This document shows positions 26,628 through 37,727 of a stretch of 64,000 nt of DNA, piece after piece. How positions within the stretch are numbered: position 1 is the first letter of the stretch; every line of letters starts with the position of its first letter. Both the position numbers and the translations under genes were made by a program. This DNA comes from Panopea generosa (lineage: Eukaryota > Mollusca > Bivalvia > Adapedonta > Hiatellidae): assembly GCA_029582155.1 (NCBI GenBank), contig CM055903.1, forward strand, positions 36,312,353 through 36,376,352, in the 5' to 3' direction. A model generated the notes under the pieces. It did no database searches. It was not told the DNA's origin and worked only from the letters and a program-made list of their open reading frames with translations.

Positions 26628-28259
26628 TATAGAAGCTTCTGGTAACATAATTTTAGATTTTAGCACATTATATACATGTAGCTTATCATCGCAAATATTA
26701 GCATATCAACATATGTGCATGCATAGAAAAAATGAAAATGGAAATTTATGTTATGCTTTAATAAAGTTAAGCAGCTGTGGTGTATTTAAAAACACTTGAA
26801 TTATTATAAGAATATTTTGATACAAATTATCTTCTTAAGTTTGAATATTGCTTAAACATTATGATGTACATGGAACTCATTCTCAATATTTTGACTTTTG
26901 CAAAACAATACATTTCTTATCTTGTCGTTATATTGGACCACTTTTATGTCGACCTTGTTCAATTTGCAGTCCATGCGAAGAGAGTCGTATTTAAGTAGTC
27001 GTTTCTTTGTGCTTTTTGTTTACACGTTTTAAGATATAGCAAACGATTATTAAAGTTCTATAAATCAAGTTAGAAAGCCCCCTTTTTAATTTCTTTCCCA
27101 CCGTCCTGTTATAAACACGTATTTGAGTCTTTGTTTAACAATGGTACACACATTTTGACATTTATTAAACTCAGGTATAACCACACTTCGCCTAAAACAT
27201 AAATTATTTAAATAGTTTCAGTTTAAACGCACATTTATTATATTGTTTTTTGACTCTAGTATGAGGTATTCAAAATAGCTCGGTTTTGTGTGTAATTTCA
27301 GCCAATACTTGATTATAGATACGGTCCCGTATTTCCAGTTGGAGTCTTCCTGCTTCACAAATAAAGTACTTGCTCTGCTTTACACATAAAATCCTTCTAT
27401 AGATATCTTATGTACACGTTCTTTTTTCTCTGCTGATATATAACCCCAAATCTTTCGTTAGTGAATGATTAAATATTGGTTGTACTATTGCGTTAAACAA
27501 ATTTAACATAATAGTGTGTTGGCAGCTTATGTCACAGGTTGCGGGTGAAATCCCCATCTGAACCCCGATACCTCTGCAAAAACAACACTAAGTGATGTTT
27601 CTGCATACGAAGTGGACTCGAAAGCGATTCATATAACCTTTCGGCTTTCTTTGCTATTTCTTTGCTATTTAAATGTAGTAAATTAGTATAAACTAAAATA
27701 TAGTTACCTCACAGAAGAATGATAGACACACGATCGGAAGGACGTATATTAATTTAACCATAGACATGAGGAAGTAGGGTTGATTCGTACTGCTGAAGTA
27801 GAAACTTGGGAACAATGTTTGTTTTATCATCACTCTATTATAAATATCTGATAGGCGTCAGCAAGTCAAGTGTCGATGAGATGTCTTAACTGTAATAATG
27901 TCTCTCAATAAAATATATGGATGACCCAATTACTGACAGATAAATTGGTCCGTGTAATAATAACGAAGAATGTACACACCGATGGACAGTTCCTGGGTTG
28001 AATGTAATCTTTCTCCTTAAAACTAAATTATAGACGACAAACCGCAAATATATAAAGGAATATTGTTGATTTCCATTATTCCTGTCAGTTTGTAGCAAAA
28101 TATTGGATGATACAACTTGTTAAGAGTTACTTTATTCTTATGCGACCATTACAGTAGAAATGCCGAGATTTTACAGTAGTATATGCTGATTCTAGTTCTT
28201 TTAAAACAGACAAAAGTTAAAAGTAAAATGACATAATAACCAAAACATTATATATAATA

Positions 28260-28262
<3 letters not shown>
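26628..28262. other. Unassigned AT-rich sequence
   Basis: No feature supported. A short segment at 27540-27590 has weak tRNA-like wording (ggttgcgggtgaaatcccc) but no matching A-box. Confidence 0.5.

Positions 28263-28263
<1 letters not shown>

Positions 28264-28308
<45 letters not shown>
28264..28308. repeat. (GT)n microsatellite, about 22 dinucleotides
   Basis: An uninterrupted GT run. The Cys/Val open frame that starts in it is an artefact. Confidence 0.97.
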
Positions 28309-28309
<1 letters not shown>

Positions 28310-28904
28310 CTATGTATAATACCGTTGCTGTTGTTTTAATTATTATCTCCCTTAGTGAAATTTCACATTATTCTGATCTCGCTGCGTTTTCAAGACTCAA
28401 CGAGTTGTTCACAAATTGTGAACGTGCATCTGTAAATGAAAAGATCTCAAGTTGGAAATAGGGATGTTGTGATTTCAACTATCTCCTTTTTCAAAATGAA
28501 CTTACTGTGATTTGACTGTATTTTATTCTATAATATTATCATGGTTGTCTATGAATGTCCTTTGTTTAACCTGTCAGTAATTATAAATCCTTAACTGGAT
28601 CCTACTCCTTTAAAGTTATCAGTTCATGCATGTAAATCGTCTCTACAATCCAGATGTGTTGAATGTAAAGCATTGCATATATATAATGTTAAACGCCATG
28701 CGGTTGATTCAGTCGTCTTGTCTCTGTACAAACATTTGCCCTGGTCGCAGACAATAATATTTGTGATGCTTTTAATTTCAAATATACAATATTTGTTGTG
28801 ATGGCATTCGCTTTTTCCAGATTCTGATATTAATAAATGATAAAATTCATGGGACACAGCCAACCAAATATAGCTAAATCATTACAAGCATACAGACGAA
28901 TCAG
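28309..28904. other. Unassigned AT-rich sequence
   Basis: Nothing recognised. It adjoins the 3' side of the minus-strand LINE fragment and may include its tail. Confidence 0.5.
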
Positions 28905-29577
28905 TAAAAACATTATAAAACCTTCTTTTTATTTATCTTCTTCTTTCGTATATGGTACTTCACCACTATAAGTGTATATTCGTACCGGCATGTGTAGTGC
29001 AAAGACGACTATGTATTTACACATGAATGGTTGGAACAGTGACAGCTACTACTGTTAAAGCGTTCTATCATGCAACCCTCTGGGAAAACGATTTCTGGTA
29101 AACGAGTGTCTTCGCATACGGCGCCAAGAAAGTGTTGTTAGGGCCTATTGGAGACATGGTCGGCACCAGGTGATTGGATGGGATATCGGTTGACTGATAT
29201 ACCTCCCTGAACACCATGGTGGCCTGGGCTCTGCGCTCCTGAAGTGTTGATACGGCATGTTAGATACACTGCTGGTTGTTAGGTAGTCGGAGAATACCAT
29301 CTGAGCAGCCCTTCATTGAACCATTTCCGGCTTGTTTATGTTATTTGCCGTGTGCGGGTCCCAGATAACGCTAGCATATTCTGTGAGAGGTCTGATAAGG
29401 GTTGTGTAGCATAGGGTTTTGGTCTCACGTGGACACTGATGAATGTTGCGCCGCAGGAAAGCAAAGGTGAAATTTGCTTTCTTCGTCAATTGGTTGATGT
29501 GGTGGTTCCATTTCAGACTCCTGTGGCTTTTTACCCCGAGATACTTGGCTGAATCTACTACTATCCTGTTTTAATCC
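28905..29577 (-). mobile_element. LINE fragment: C-terminal part of pol, minus strand
   Basis: On the minus strand from about 29570 the translation runs VVVDSAKYLGVKSHRSLKW, NQLTKKANFTFAFLRRN, TLIRPLTEYASVIWDPHT and NNINKPEMVQ, then a stop (TGA) where a charged residue is expected. These are the conserved thumb and post-RT blocks of Jockey/CR1-like LINEs. Near 29245 the frame shifts, and the next frame resumes with LQERRAQATMVF and, further on, LVYQKSFSQ. The RT palm and everything upstream are absent, so the copy is 5'-truncated and decayed. It differs from the 7.5-kb LINE, so it represents another family. Confidence 0.86.
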
Positions 29578-30315
29578 TTGATATATTAGTCTTCGTGCAA
29601 CCATTAAACTAATTGAAATTAAGAAGAGTATATATGCCTTCATGGTTAAACATATAGCTCGCTGATATATTTCAATATATGCTTGATACATGTAGTAGTT
29701 TAAACTTCTTACTGAATTGGACTTATTATTTCATTATTTATGAAGTTTCGTTATTATTAATATAAATTTGATATTCGTCCTATGTGAAGGAATACTTGAT
29801 GTAAATGTTTTGTTTCCAATGTTGATATGTTTGACTAAGGTCGCTACTTATTTTATGCCATAGACATAAGCTCCGGGCATTAAACTATACTGATAATGAC
29901 GAAAAAGGTCAATGTGGCCTTGCATTTTTATTTCAAAACTGTTAGATACTCTCTATTTAAGAGTAGGTGAACACATGGTTACTTAAATGTCAGATGACAT
30001 GCTTTAATAATTTGGAGTTTAAAACCGTATTGTGGAATATGCTGCAGCCTATTAGATACAATTAATTGACAAGGATGTTAAGGTACATCAATTCATAAAA
30101 CTTACAGAAAGAAGTATTCTATGTTCAAGTATTTTTTTATTAAAACATTCCCAATAAGTTCAAACGAGACTTTGTTATAACGTTCTATAATTTCAATGAA
30201 TCGGGCAAATGATAAGCCACTGTAAATGAACACATCCAATATATCATTAGAAATTCAGCATTCAAACAAAATATGATATCAACATGATGATGTTAACATT
30301 CCAAGATTTGCTGAT
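29578..30315. other. Unassigned AT-rich sequence
   Basis: No feature seen. The 88-codon minus-strand frame at 29425-29691 overlaps the LINE fragment out of frame and is not real. Confidence 0.5.
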
Positions 30316-30506
30316 GTTGTACGGTGTTAAGCGTTGCTTTCAACACTTTTTCAGTCATATCAAGACGATTGTCTACTTGAGTAAGTATTCTTAGCGCTGG
30401 CACACTGGAGTATCATGCCGCAGACATATATCAAGATACACCATCCAGTGACATTATACTAACCCCGGGTCGACCAGACATAGAACTATACTCTAAATGC
30501 TGCTTC
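30316..30506 (-). mobile_element. SINE copy lacking its tRNA head
   Basis: Shares with the 35.6-kb copy the ordered words gctttcaacact-ttcagt, gtgtctacttgag-like, gagtatcatgccgcagac, cagtgacattatact and accagacatagaactat. The block stops before the tRNA-like head present at 35.8 kb, so on the minus strand this copy is 5'-truncated. Confidence 0.75.
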
Positions 30507-33211
30507 TTGTCAGTTATCCATTTGATAGTTTTGGAAAATGTCTATAATCAATGAATACAAGCGTACAAAATACGGATAGATCATTAAACAAGCCGTATTA
30601 CTTTAGTTGATTAATCATGACGCAATTCACAAATTAGATATATTTCTTCATCATGTGCGACAAACGTTCGATTTACTATTCTTAGAACTACATAGCCAAT
30701 TCATTCAATTTTAAATGTGGTATAAAGTATCTCTTAAGGGACTCATGATGCATATTTATTTCGATTTTCCCAACCACTCGGCAGTGTTATTAAAATGGAT
30801 GTCTTTTTAAAGGAAAAGTAATAATAGGATATCTCTAACACAGAGCACATATTTAAATACGTGATAAATGGTAAAATGAGACATTTGTCTTCGTTTATTT
30901 AGAAACAAATGACTTGTTTCGAAACCAAGTACGCAAGAATGACACTGTAACACGTATCCCAATGTTAGTAAGGATTAAACACGTACTTCGTGTATAAAGT
31001 GTGTGTTTTACAATGTACGGGTAATATAAATGATGACAGTAAATACTTTATTTAAGGAATGAAATATTATGAACATTTCAAACTGCCATTGGCTCTCAAT
31101 AATTGACATTTATACAATAAAAACTGCTATCAAAAACACTAAAACAACTTCGAGATTATATTTGAAATGATGGAAAGTGCTATTCATCGTATGGTACTAT
31201 AGTATAAATACTTGTGAATAGTCAATAAAGAAACTTGCAATACTTAGACTGAGATCGAGAATATCATTAGTTAACATGTTGATTGCTCTAATGTAAAATT
31301 TATTAAAAGACTTGGCACTGTTGATATGGTGTTGACTAGAGAATCCAAAATAAACAAATGATTTTTTGAAAAAGATCTCACTACTTTCCAATAACTCACT
31401 ATTAACCAAACACTGCTACAACAACATATTATAAAAAAAAAAAGAGCAAGTATTAAAAGCTTCCATTTCTGGTGTACTTGGAATTGCTTATCTTAAAGTG
31501 GTTGATAATTTAGTCTTAGTCCCAAGGTGTCATATACAAAGAGATTTAATTTAAAGCAATATTAAATGCAAAATAGTCACAGGTAACCTGCCTTCTCTGC
31601 ACCTCTGTCAACGGCTCAAGATTCTTACAATATTAAACCTACAAATGATTGGACATAGTAAATTTTCCATTCAAATTGAATCTTCTTTTTTGCTTGAAAA
31701 ATATTTTGTTTCCGTACATTTATTTCTGCGCAAAAAATAATCTAAAGCATGAAGCCTATATTATTTGTTTTATTTAAGCAAATTAAATTCAATACTGCAA
31801 TGTCTAGAATTGTATCTATTATGTGAATATATTCAATATTGCAAAATCTGAGACTTTGACATAGGTCAATGGAGAATAGAGCAATGCACCCTGGGAGAGA
31901 AAAAGAAAAAAAATTGACGTTGTATTTTTATAATCATTCGGTTAATTGTTTTTATTGAGTCTCTGATACACTGTAATTGATTTTCTCTTCTCATTTTTCC
32001 CCTTTCACTTTATCATATAATGCACCCATGAGATTTGCAAAAGTCATTACACATGATCTAAGATAGCTTGTTTTATGGATCTATCCTAGATGTATATTAT
32101 TCCCATTGGCCCTCTAACAAAATGAAGTCTACACAATCAAGTATTGAAGTAATGGTTATATAAACGCTGGCAAGCGAGAAGGTAACGTAGGAGAATAACT
32201 GATAGTCCTCAAAATTGAAAGCTGAACACGCGTTCTTATGGAAAATGTACATACCTCGATTCGATGGGCAATATCGATTTCGTTTGCAGTCCCTGAGCAA
32301 TTTCATATATTTACTCGATGTGTAATAGTATTATGTTTATCACCATCTTTCTATTTATGCTAGCTATATAATATATCATAACAGTACTTGCATTTCTTAG
32401 TTTCATCTATTAAATCTCGTGGTAGCATAAACATTTCTACATAGTTCCACATTATGCAGTATACATATTGACGGACCAATTCTGCTTTGCAAAAACACAG
32501 AATAAACTCAACACAATTTAATAACATATATCTTACACTTCACAATGCCGTTTTTCAATACTTCACTTTAAACACAACTTTTCAAAATACGTTCCCAGAT
32601 TCATCAGCCTATATCCTAATAAACTACTCTCAATACTGCGGGTATGTCATTAAATTCACCACATTCTAGTCTGAATATACATCAACAATTTATATAAAAA
32701 AAAACTTCGATCTGCTTATGTCGAAACATAGCTAATGGACATTGATTATTATTAACATAATATAAAAAATACTTTCACCGATACCGCATGCCGTGGTCCA
32801 ATTATTATAATTAAAAGATGTACACTCTGTCACAACGTTTCCGTCTGATGGAATTCGCAAGCTAATTGACAAGAGATTTAGGTTTTTATCCGTCTATATA
32901 TACAACTCCACCACAAACCACATGTGTATCTAAAAAAAACTCATGGAATTAACTCACACGATACCGAACTATGCAACAATGTACAAAAAAGGCTAATTGT
33001 AAACTATGATTAGTTTTACAATAATAAACCACTTTACTTTTTCTAAAATGCTCAATACTCAACGGATTTTTATGAAATAAACGTCAAAATGACTTAGCCC
33101 AAAAACGAATATGTTAAATAGCTTTAAAATGTTTTATCCCTTTCTATCCAATTATACGTTAAACATTTTGGGTATTTGTGCAGATTTATGATGAAAAATA
33201 AGGAAGAAATT
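30507..33211. other. Unassigned AT-rich sequence
   Basis: No repeat unit, RNA or coding signal that I can support over this 2.7-kb stretch. Confidence 0.5.
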
Positions 33212-33908
33212 ACACAATCGTCTAGATCATCTTACCATAATTACGCAAACTACAACGTTACAACATGATCGTCTAGATCATCTTACCATAATTACACAAA
33301 CTACAACGTTACAACATGATCGTGTGGATCATCTTACCATAATTACACAAACTACAACGTTACAACATGATCGTGTAGATCATCTTACCATAATTACGCA
33401 AACTACAACGTTACAACATGATCGTGTAGATCATCTTACCATAATTACGCAAACTACAACGTTACAACATGATCGTCTAGATCATCTTACCATAATTACG
33501 CAAACTACAACGTTACAACATGATCGTGTAGATCATCTTACCATAATTACACAAACTACAACGTTACAACATGATCGTGTAGATCATCTTACCATAATTA
33601 CACAAACTACAACGTTACAACATGATCGTGTAGATCATCTTACCATAATTACGCAAACTACAACGTTACAACATGATCGTGTAGATCATCTTACCATAAT
33701 TACGCAAACTACAACGTTACAACATGATCATCTAGATCATCTTACCATAATTACACAAACTACAAAGTTACAACATGATCGTCTAGATCATCTTATCATA
33801 ATTACGCTAACTACAACGTTACAACATGATCGTCTAGATCATCTTACCATAATTACGCTAACTACAAGGTTACAACATGATCGTCTAGATCATCTTACCA
33901 TAATTAAG
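33212..33908. repeat. Minisatellite, 51-bp unit, about 13.5 copies
   Basis: The unit is GATCGTGTAGATCATCTTAC then cataattacgcaaactacaa then cgttacaacat. Fifty-one is divisible by three and the unit lacks stops in one plus-strand frame, so a 196-codon periodic frame spans 33324-33914. There is no signal peptide, no unique flanking coding sequence and no purifying pattern, so I do not call a gene. Confidence 0.96.
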
Positions 33909-35585
33909 TTCTGACGATCTGCGATTTATGCACAATAAATATGACGTCAACTCATATTGAACCATACGTAAGATTGCTGCCCTGTAATTATAGTCACATC
34001 TATATATGTTATTTTCTTCCAGGGGCTAGGTGTTCCACTCTGACGACAGAAAACATTTTCAAAGTCGATAAAGGGAGAGAACAATCTTGACAAATATAAA
34101 TGCACAACAGATTGGGGACATGGGGAGTAAGATAGTAAAATGCTAATGCTAAGATACTAAAGTACAGTAAATACACTCAAACGTTGGAGTCATGTATTGT
34201 GAACCTTGTTGTGTCAATATAGGTTTGTTTTGTACCTAAACAATTATGGTTTCAAATCTCATATCGCAGATGATTGAAAGACATTGACACTCTCCGTCTG
34301 TATTGACCACGTCCATCTGCCTGTTATAATGGTATAAACTAAAACATACGTTATTTCACGATATACTCTTGTAGGTCCGTCATTGCTGTACCTGTGCTCA
34401 TGTTGTTTATGAGTACTTTCGTTTCTAAATAACTCGCCACAATACCTGCATATACGTGATTATATATATCTGAAACATTCGTACATAATAATAGCATATT
34501 GTATCAAGCAATGAACAGTATCTACTTTACGCTTAAATATAATTGGTGAATTAACACACAAGGATCGAAGATGTATCTACATTTAAAGCTGGGTTGGTCC
34601 GTAACATTCAATACATTTGAGGTACAATATAAAATTGCGCATATTAAAACAGTTTAAACAATATCCTCTTTCACTCTAAGTGTAAACGGTATCATATGAG
34701 AGTTTTCACCCGAAACTCGTGTTAATTACTTATTATCTACGTATTTACAATGTAGACACTAATACAATTGAATAAGTGCAAAAATGATTTATTGCACCAT
34801 CCATATTAGTCAGTTAAAGTAGGCTCTCCCCCTTCAAGTATATGTTGTTGAGACAGATGCCAGGAAAATCAAACGTGTTAATTACCAAGCGTTAATGCGT
34901 AAAAATGACCTTTAACATAACTCAAATATTTAAGTCAAGCGGTGCCGAATTTCTTCCAAAAACATTTTAGCTAACATACATGGTGGTTGATGTACTTAAC
35001 AAATGGATTAAATTATATAAAACTCATGTAAGACAACTACGGTATGTCAATAATCAATTATACTTGATACAAACATTTCCTTCACTTCGCAGACATGTTT
35101 GTCCTTATACATGCATTCTTAGGACTACAAGTTATCTGTTTTATTAGGCACTAGCATGTCTCTTGTGTAAATATACATAAATTGTAGTAGATTAAATGTC
35201 TAATTGAATGTGGCGTTCATTACGTATATTATCTCTTACTCGCCAAACAACACACTTCTGTTTATAATGAAAGCTGTAGTTTTTAAAGTCGAGTTTGGTA
35301 CCAATCCGGCTTATCAGCATTTCTTCAGGCATTCATCAATAGACATACCCATTAGAAAGTGAAATTACATAATAATGTAATTTTATATCTTAAGGTAAGG
35401 TTGCATTATCCTTTATGTAGACATTATTGGTGTTATTTTATTTGTTGTTTATCGGTAGTGTCTGAAATTGTCCAATTCGTCTATATGTCCTATTTTGCTA
35501 ATATATCGTTTGTTACTGTGTTACATTTGATACATAAACGAACAGACAAGAAATGGAGTGATGCTGAAAACACTGTTGATATATT
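33909..35585. other. Unassigned AT-rich sequence
   Basis: No feature recognised. Confidence 0.5.
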
Positions 35586-35825
35586 CATGGGGTTCATCGT
35601 CGCTTTCAACATTTAGTTCAGTTATATCCCGAAAGTGTCTACTTGAGACAGTATGCACAGCAATGTCTCACTCGGGTATAATGCCACAGACACAGGTAAG
35701 GATACCCTAGCCAGTCACATTATACTGACTCCTTGAAACCACACCTAGAACTATTTTCTAAATGGCAAGAGCTAAGCCAGACCGGGAATCAAACCCACGG
35801 CCTTCCGCATGCGAAGGCATAGACA
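35586..35825 (-). mobile_element. tRNA-derived SINE, near full length, minus strand
   Basis: The minus strand begins with a tRNA-like head (35825 to ~35765): CTTCGCATGCGGAAGG, then GGGTTTGATTCCCG at 35782-35795, a good B-box match. A body follows that is shared with the copies at 30.3 and 26.5 kb (ctagaactattttctaaatg, cagtcacattatactgac, ataatgccacagacac on the plus strand). The 3' end is at about 35586 (gtcgctttcaacattta on plus). It supplies the orientation of the family. The A-box is less clear than the B-box. Confidence 0.78.
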
Positions 35826-36298
35826 AAGAAAGATCAAACAAAGAAAAGTGCTAAAACTACCATGATGGTTGCATGTCGTTTCGACAAGATAAATAATTTT
35901 TCTTCGAACAATCACAAGGTTATACAGATTGGGTGTAAACACTGTCGACAAGACTGTTGTATAAAATTTACTTCTACACGAATGTCTTGGGATGTTTATA
36001 TATAAGAGTTTATATTTTTTCCATCTATAATTACCAAAACACCTGACAACTTTTTCCTCACAAATTCGTTATTGCTATCTCAACAATGCACTTTCGGTTT
36101 TTTCCAAACTCCAAAAACTGAAAAGCGAGTACGCCGTGAATGTTAATAGCAGCATGCACATTAAAAAAAGGAAACTCGGTAACAGTTTACAAATAATTAT
36201 TTCCACGGTCATTTAAATGAATATTTTCAAATTGGATATTATTACCAAATGGTGAAGTGTGGTAGTAAAGCTCTAATAGTGACATAGAGTTTTCAAAA
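35826..36298. other. Unassigned AT-rich sequence
   Basis: No feature seen. Confidence 0.5.
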
Positions 36299-36872
36299 TG
36301 GCTTGTAATGGTGTTGTAATGTTATTGTTATGTTGTAATGGTGTTGGAATGTTGTAATTGTACAACATTCCAACACCATTACAACATAACAATAATGGTG
36401 TTGTTATGGTGTTGTAATGGTGTTGTAATGGTGTTGTAATGGTGTTGGAATGGTGTTGGAATGGTGTTGTTATGTTGTAATGGTGTTCGAATGTTGTTAT
36501 GGTGTTGTAATGGTGTTGTAATGGTGTTGTTATGTTGTAATGGTGTTGGAATGTTGTAATAGTGTTGGAATGTTGTGATAGTGTGGGAATGGTGTTGGAA
36601 TGGTGTTGGAATGGTGTTGTTATGTTGTAATGGTGTTGGAATGTTGTTGTAATGGTGTTGTTATGTTGTAATGGTGTTTTAATGGTGTTGGAATGTTGTA
36701 ATGGTGTTGTAATGTTGTTGTAATGGTGTTGTTATGTTGTAATGGTGTTGGAATGTTGTAATGGTGTTGGAATGTTGTTGTTATGGTGTTGTTATGTTGT
36801 AATGGTGTTGTAATGTTGTTGTAATGGTGTTGTTATGTTGTAATGGTGTTGGAATGTTGTAATGGTGTTGCA
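36299..36872. repeat. GTGTTGTAATG-type irregular minisatellite
   Basis: Built from short words ggtgttgtaatg, ggtgttggaatg and gttatgttgtaatg in changing order; units of 9-15 bp. Strand asymmetry is extreme: the listed strand is nearly free of C except for one inverted block at 36361-36395. Confidence 0.93.
36322..36395. repeat. Perfect 35-bp inverted repeat with 4-base loop
   Basis: Bases 36322-36356 are the exact reverse complement of 36361-36395, separated by ATTG. The right arm is the only C-rich, G-poor piece of the surrounding array, so it looks like a local copy in reverse orientation. Confidence 0.95.
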
Positions 36873-37445
36873 GGAACGAGTACAATGGAAGTGCAATTAA
36901 GATCAATTAAATGGTGGCAATACAATACCTTCAAGTCTTAGCTATCTCGTCCCGAACTTTGTTTCTTCTAGGTTTAATCGACCGTTGTTATGTGGAATGC
37001 AATATCGTAGTACATGTAAGATTTTGTAACAACGCATGTTTAGTATCGATGGCGGTTACATATTGTCCTAGTTTTTAGCCAAAGTTCGACCTTGAAAAGC
37101 CTCATTTTACCAATTTATAGGCTTCTGTTCATCCTTTTATCATTCTGTTAAACTGATGTACGAAACTAACTAAATGTTTTATGTTAGCGTTTCCTGATGA
37201 AGTTTTACTATTAAGCTGCTCAGTGAGATTACGTTCTAGCCACGAAGCTGGTAATTTGTACTGCACTTAAGATGATTGGGGACCTTACTGCCAAGTAAGA
37301 ATTAGTGATCAGATGTATAATTTTCTCTGAAAACTGTGGTTATTAGGACAATAAAATAAATGTAATTTACCTCACTTTGATATAAGTAGCAGAAACTAAT
37401 GACAACCCCGAATGGTAGTTTAAACTCATACATATTCTAATGCAT
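36873..37445. other. Unassigned sequence
   Basis: No repeat or gene signal supported. Confidence 0.5.
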
Positions 37446-37580
37446 TCTCTCGGGAGCTCTATACGCCGAGGCTTAACGCATAGGATTCCCCGGGAGCTCT
37501 ATACGCCGAGGCTTAATGCACAGGATTCCCCGGGAGCTCTATACGCAGAGGCTTAATGCATAGGATTCCCCGGCAGCTAT
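37446..37580. repeat. Short tandem repeat, 40-bp unit, ~3.3 copies
   Basis: CGGGAGCTCTATACGCCGAG then gcttaacgcataggattccc repeats three times and decays into a fourth partial copy. It is GC-richer than the surroundings and nearly identical between copies, so probably young. Confidence 0.93.
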
Positions 37581-37727
37581 ATGCTATATGCTACATATAA
37601 AAACCTTTATCGTTTCAATCTCACTTGTTGTTTTTATATATTTGGAGAGAATCATGAATTTTCCGTCCTGTAGACATCATATAAATTTCATGTCTTGGTA
37701 CAACAACAGCTACTTACTATATATAAG

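Noticed and set aside
29425..29691. 88-codon minus-strand frame
   Set aside because: Out of frame with the LINE protein text covering the same bases.
33324..33914. 196-codon repeat protein
   Set aside because: Explained by a stop-free unit of 51 bp; no start context, signal peptide or flanking coding sequence.
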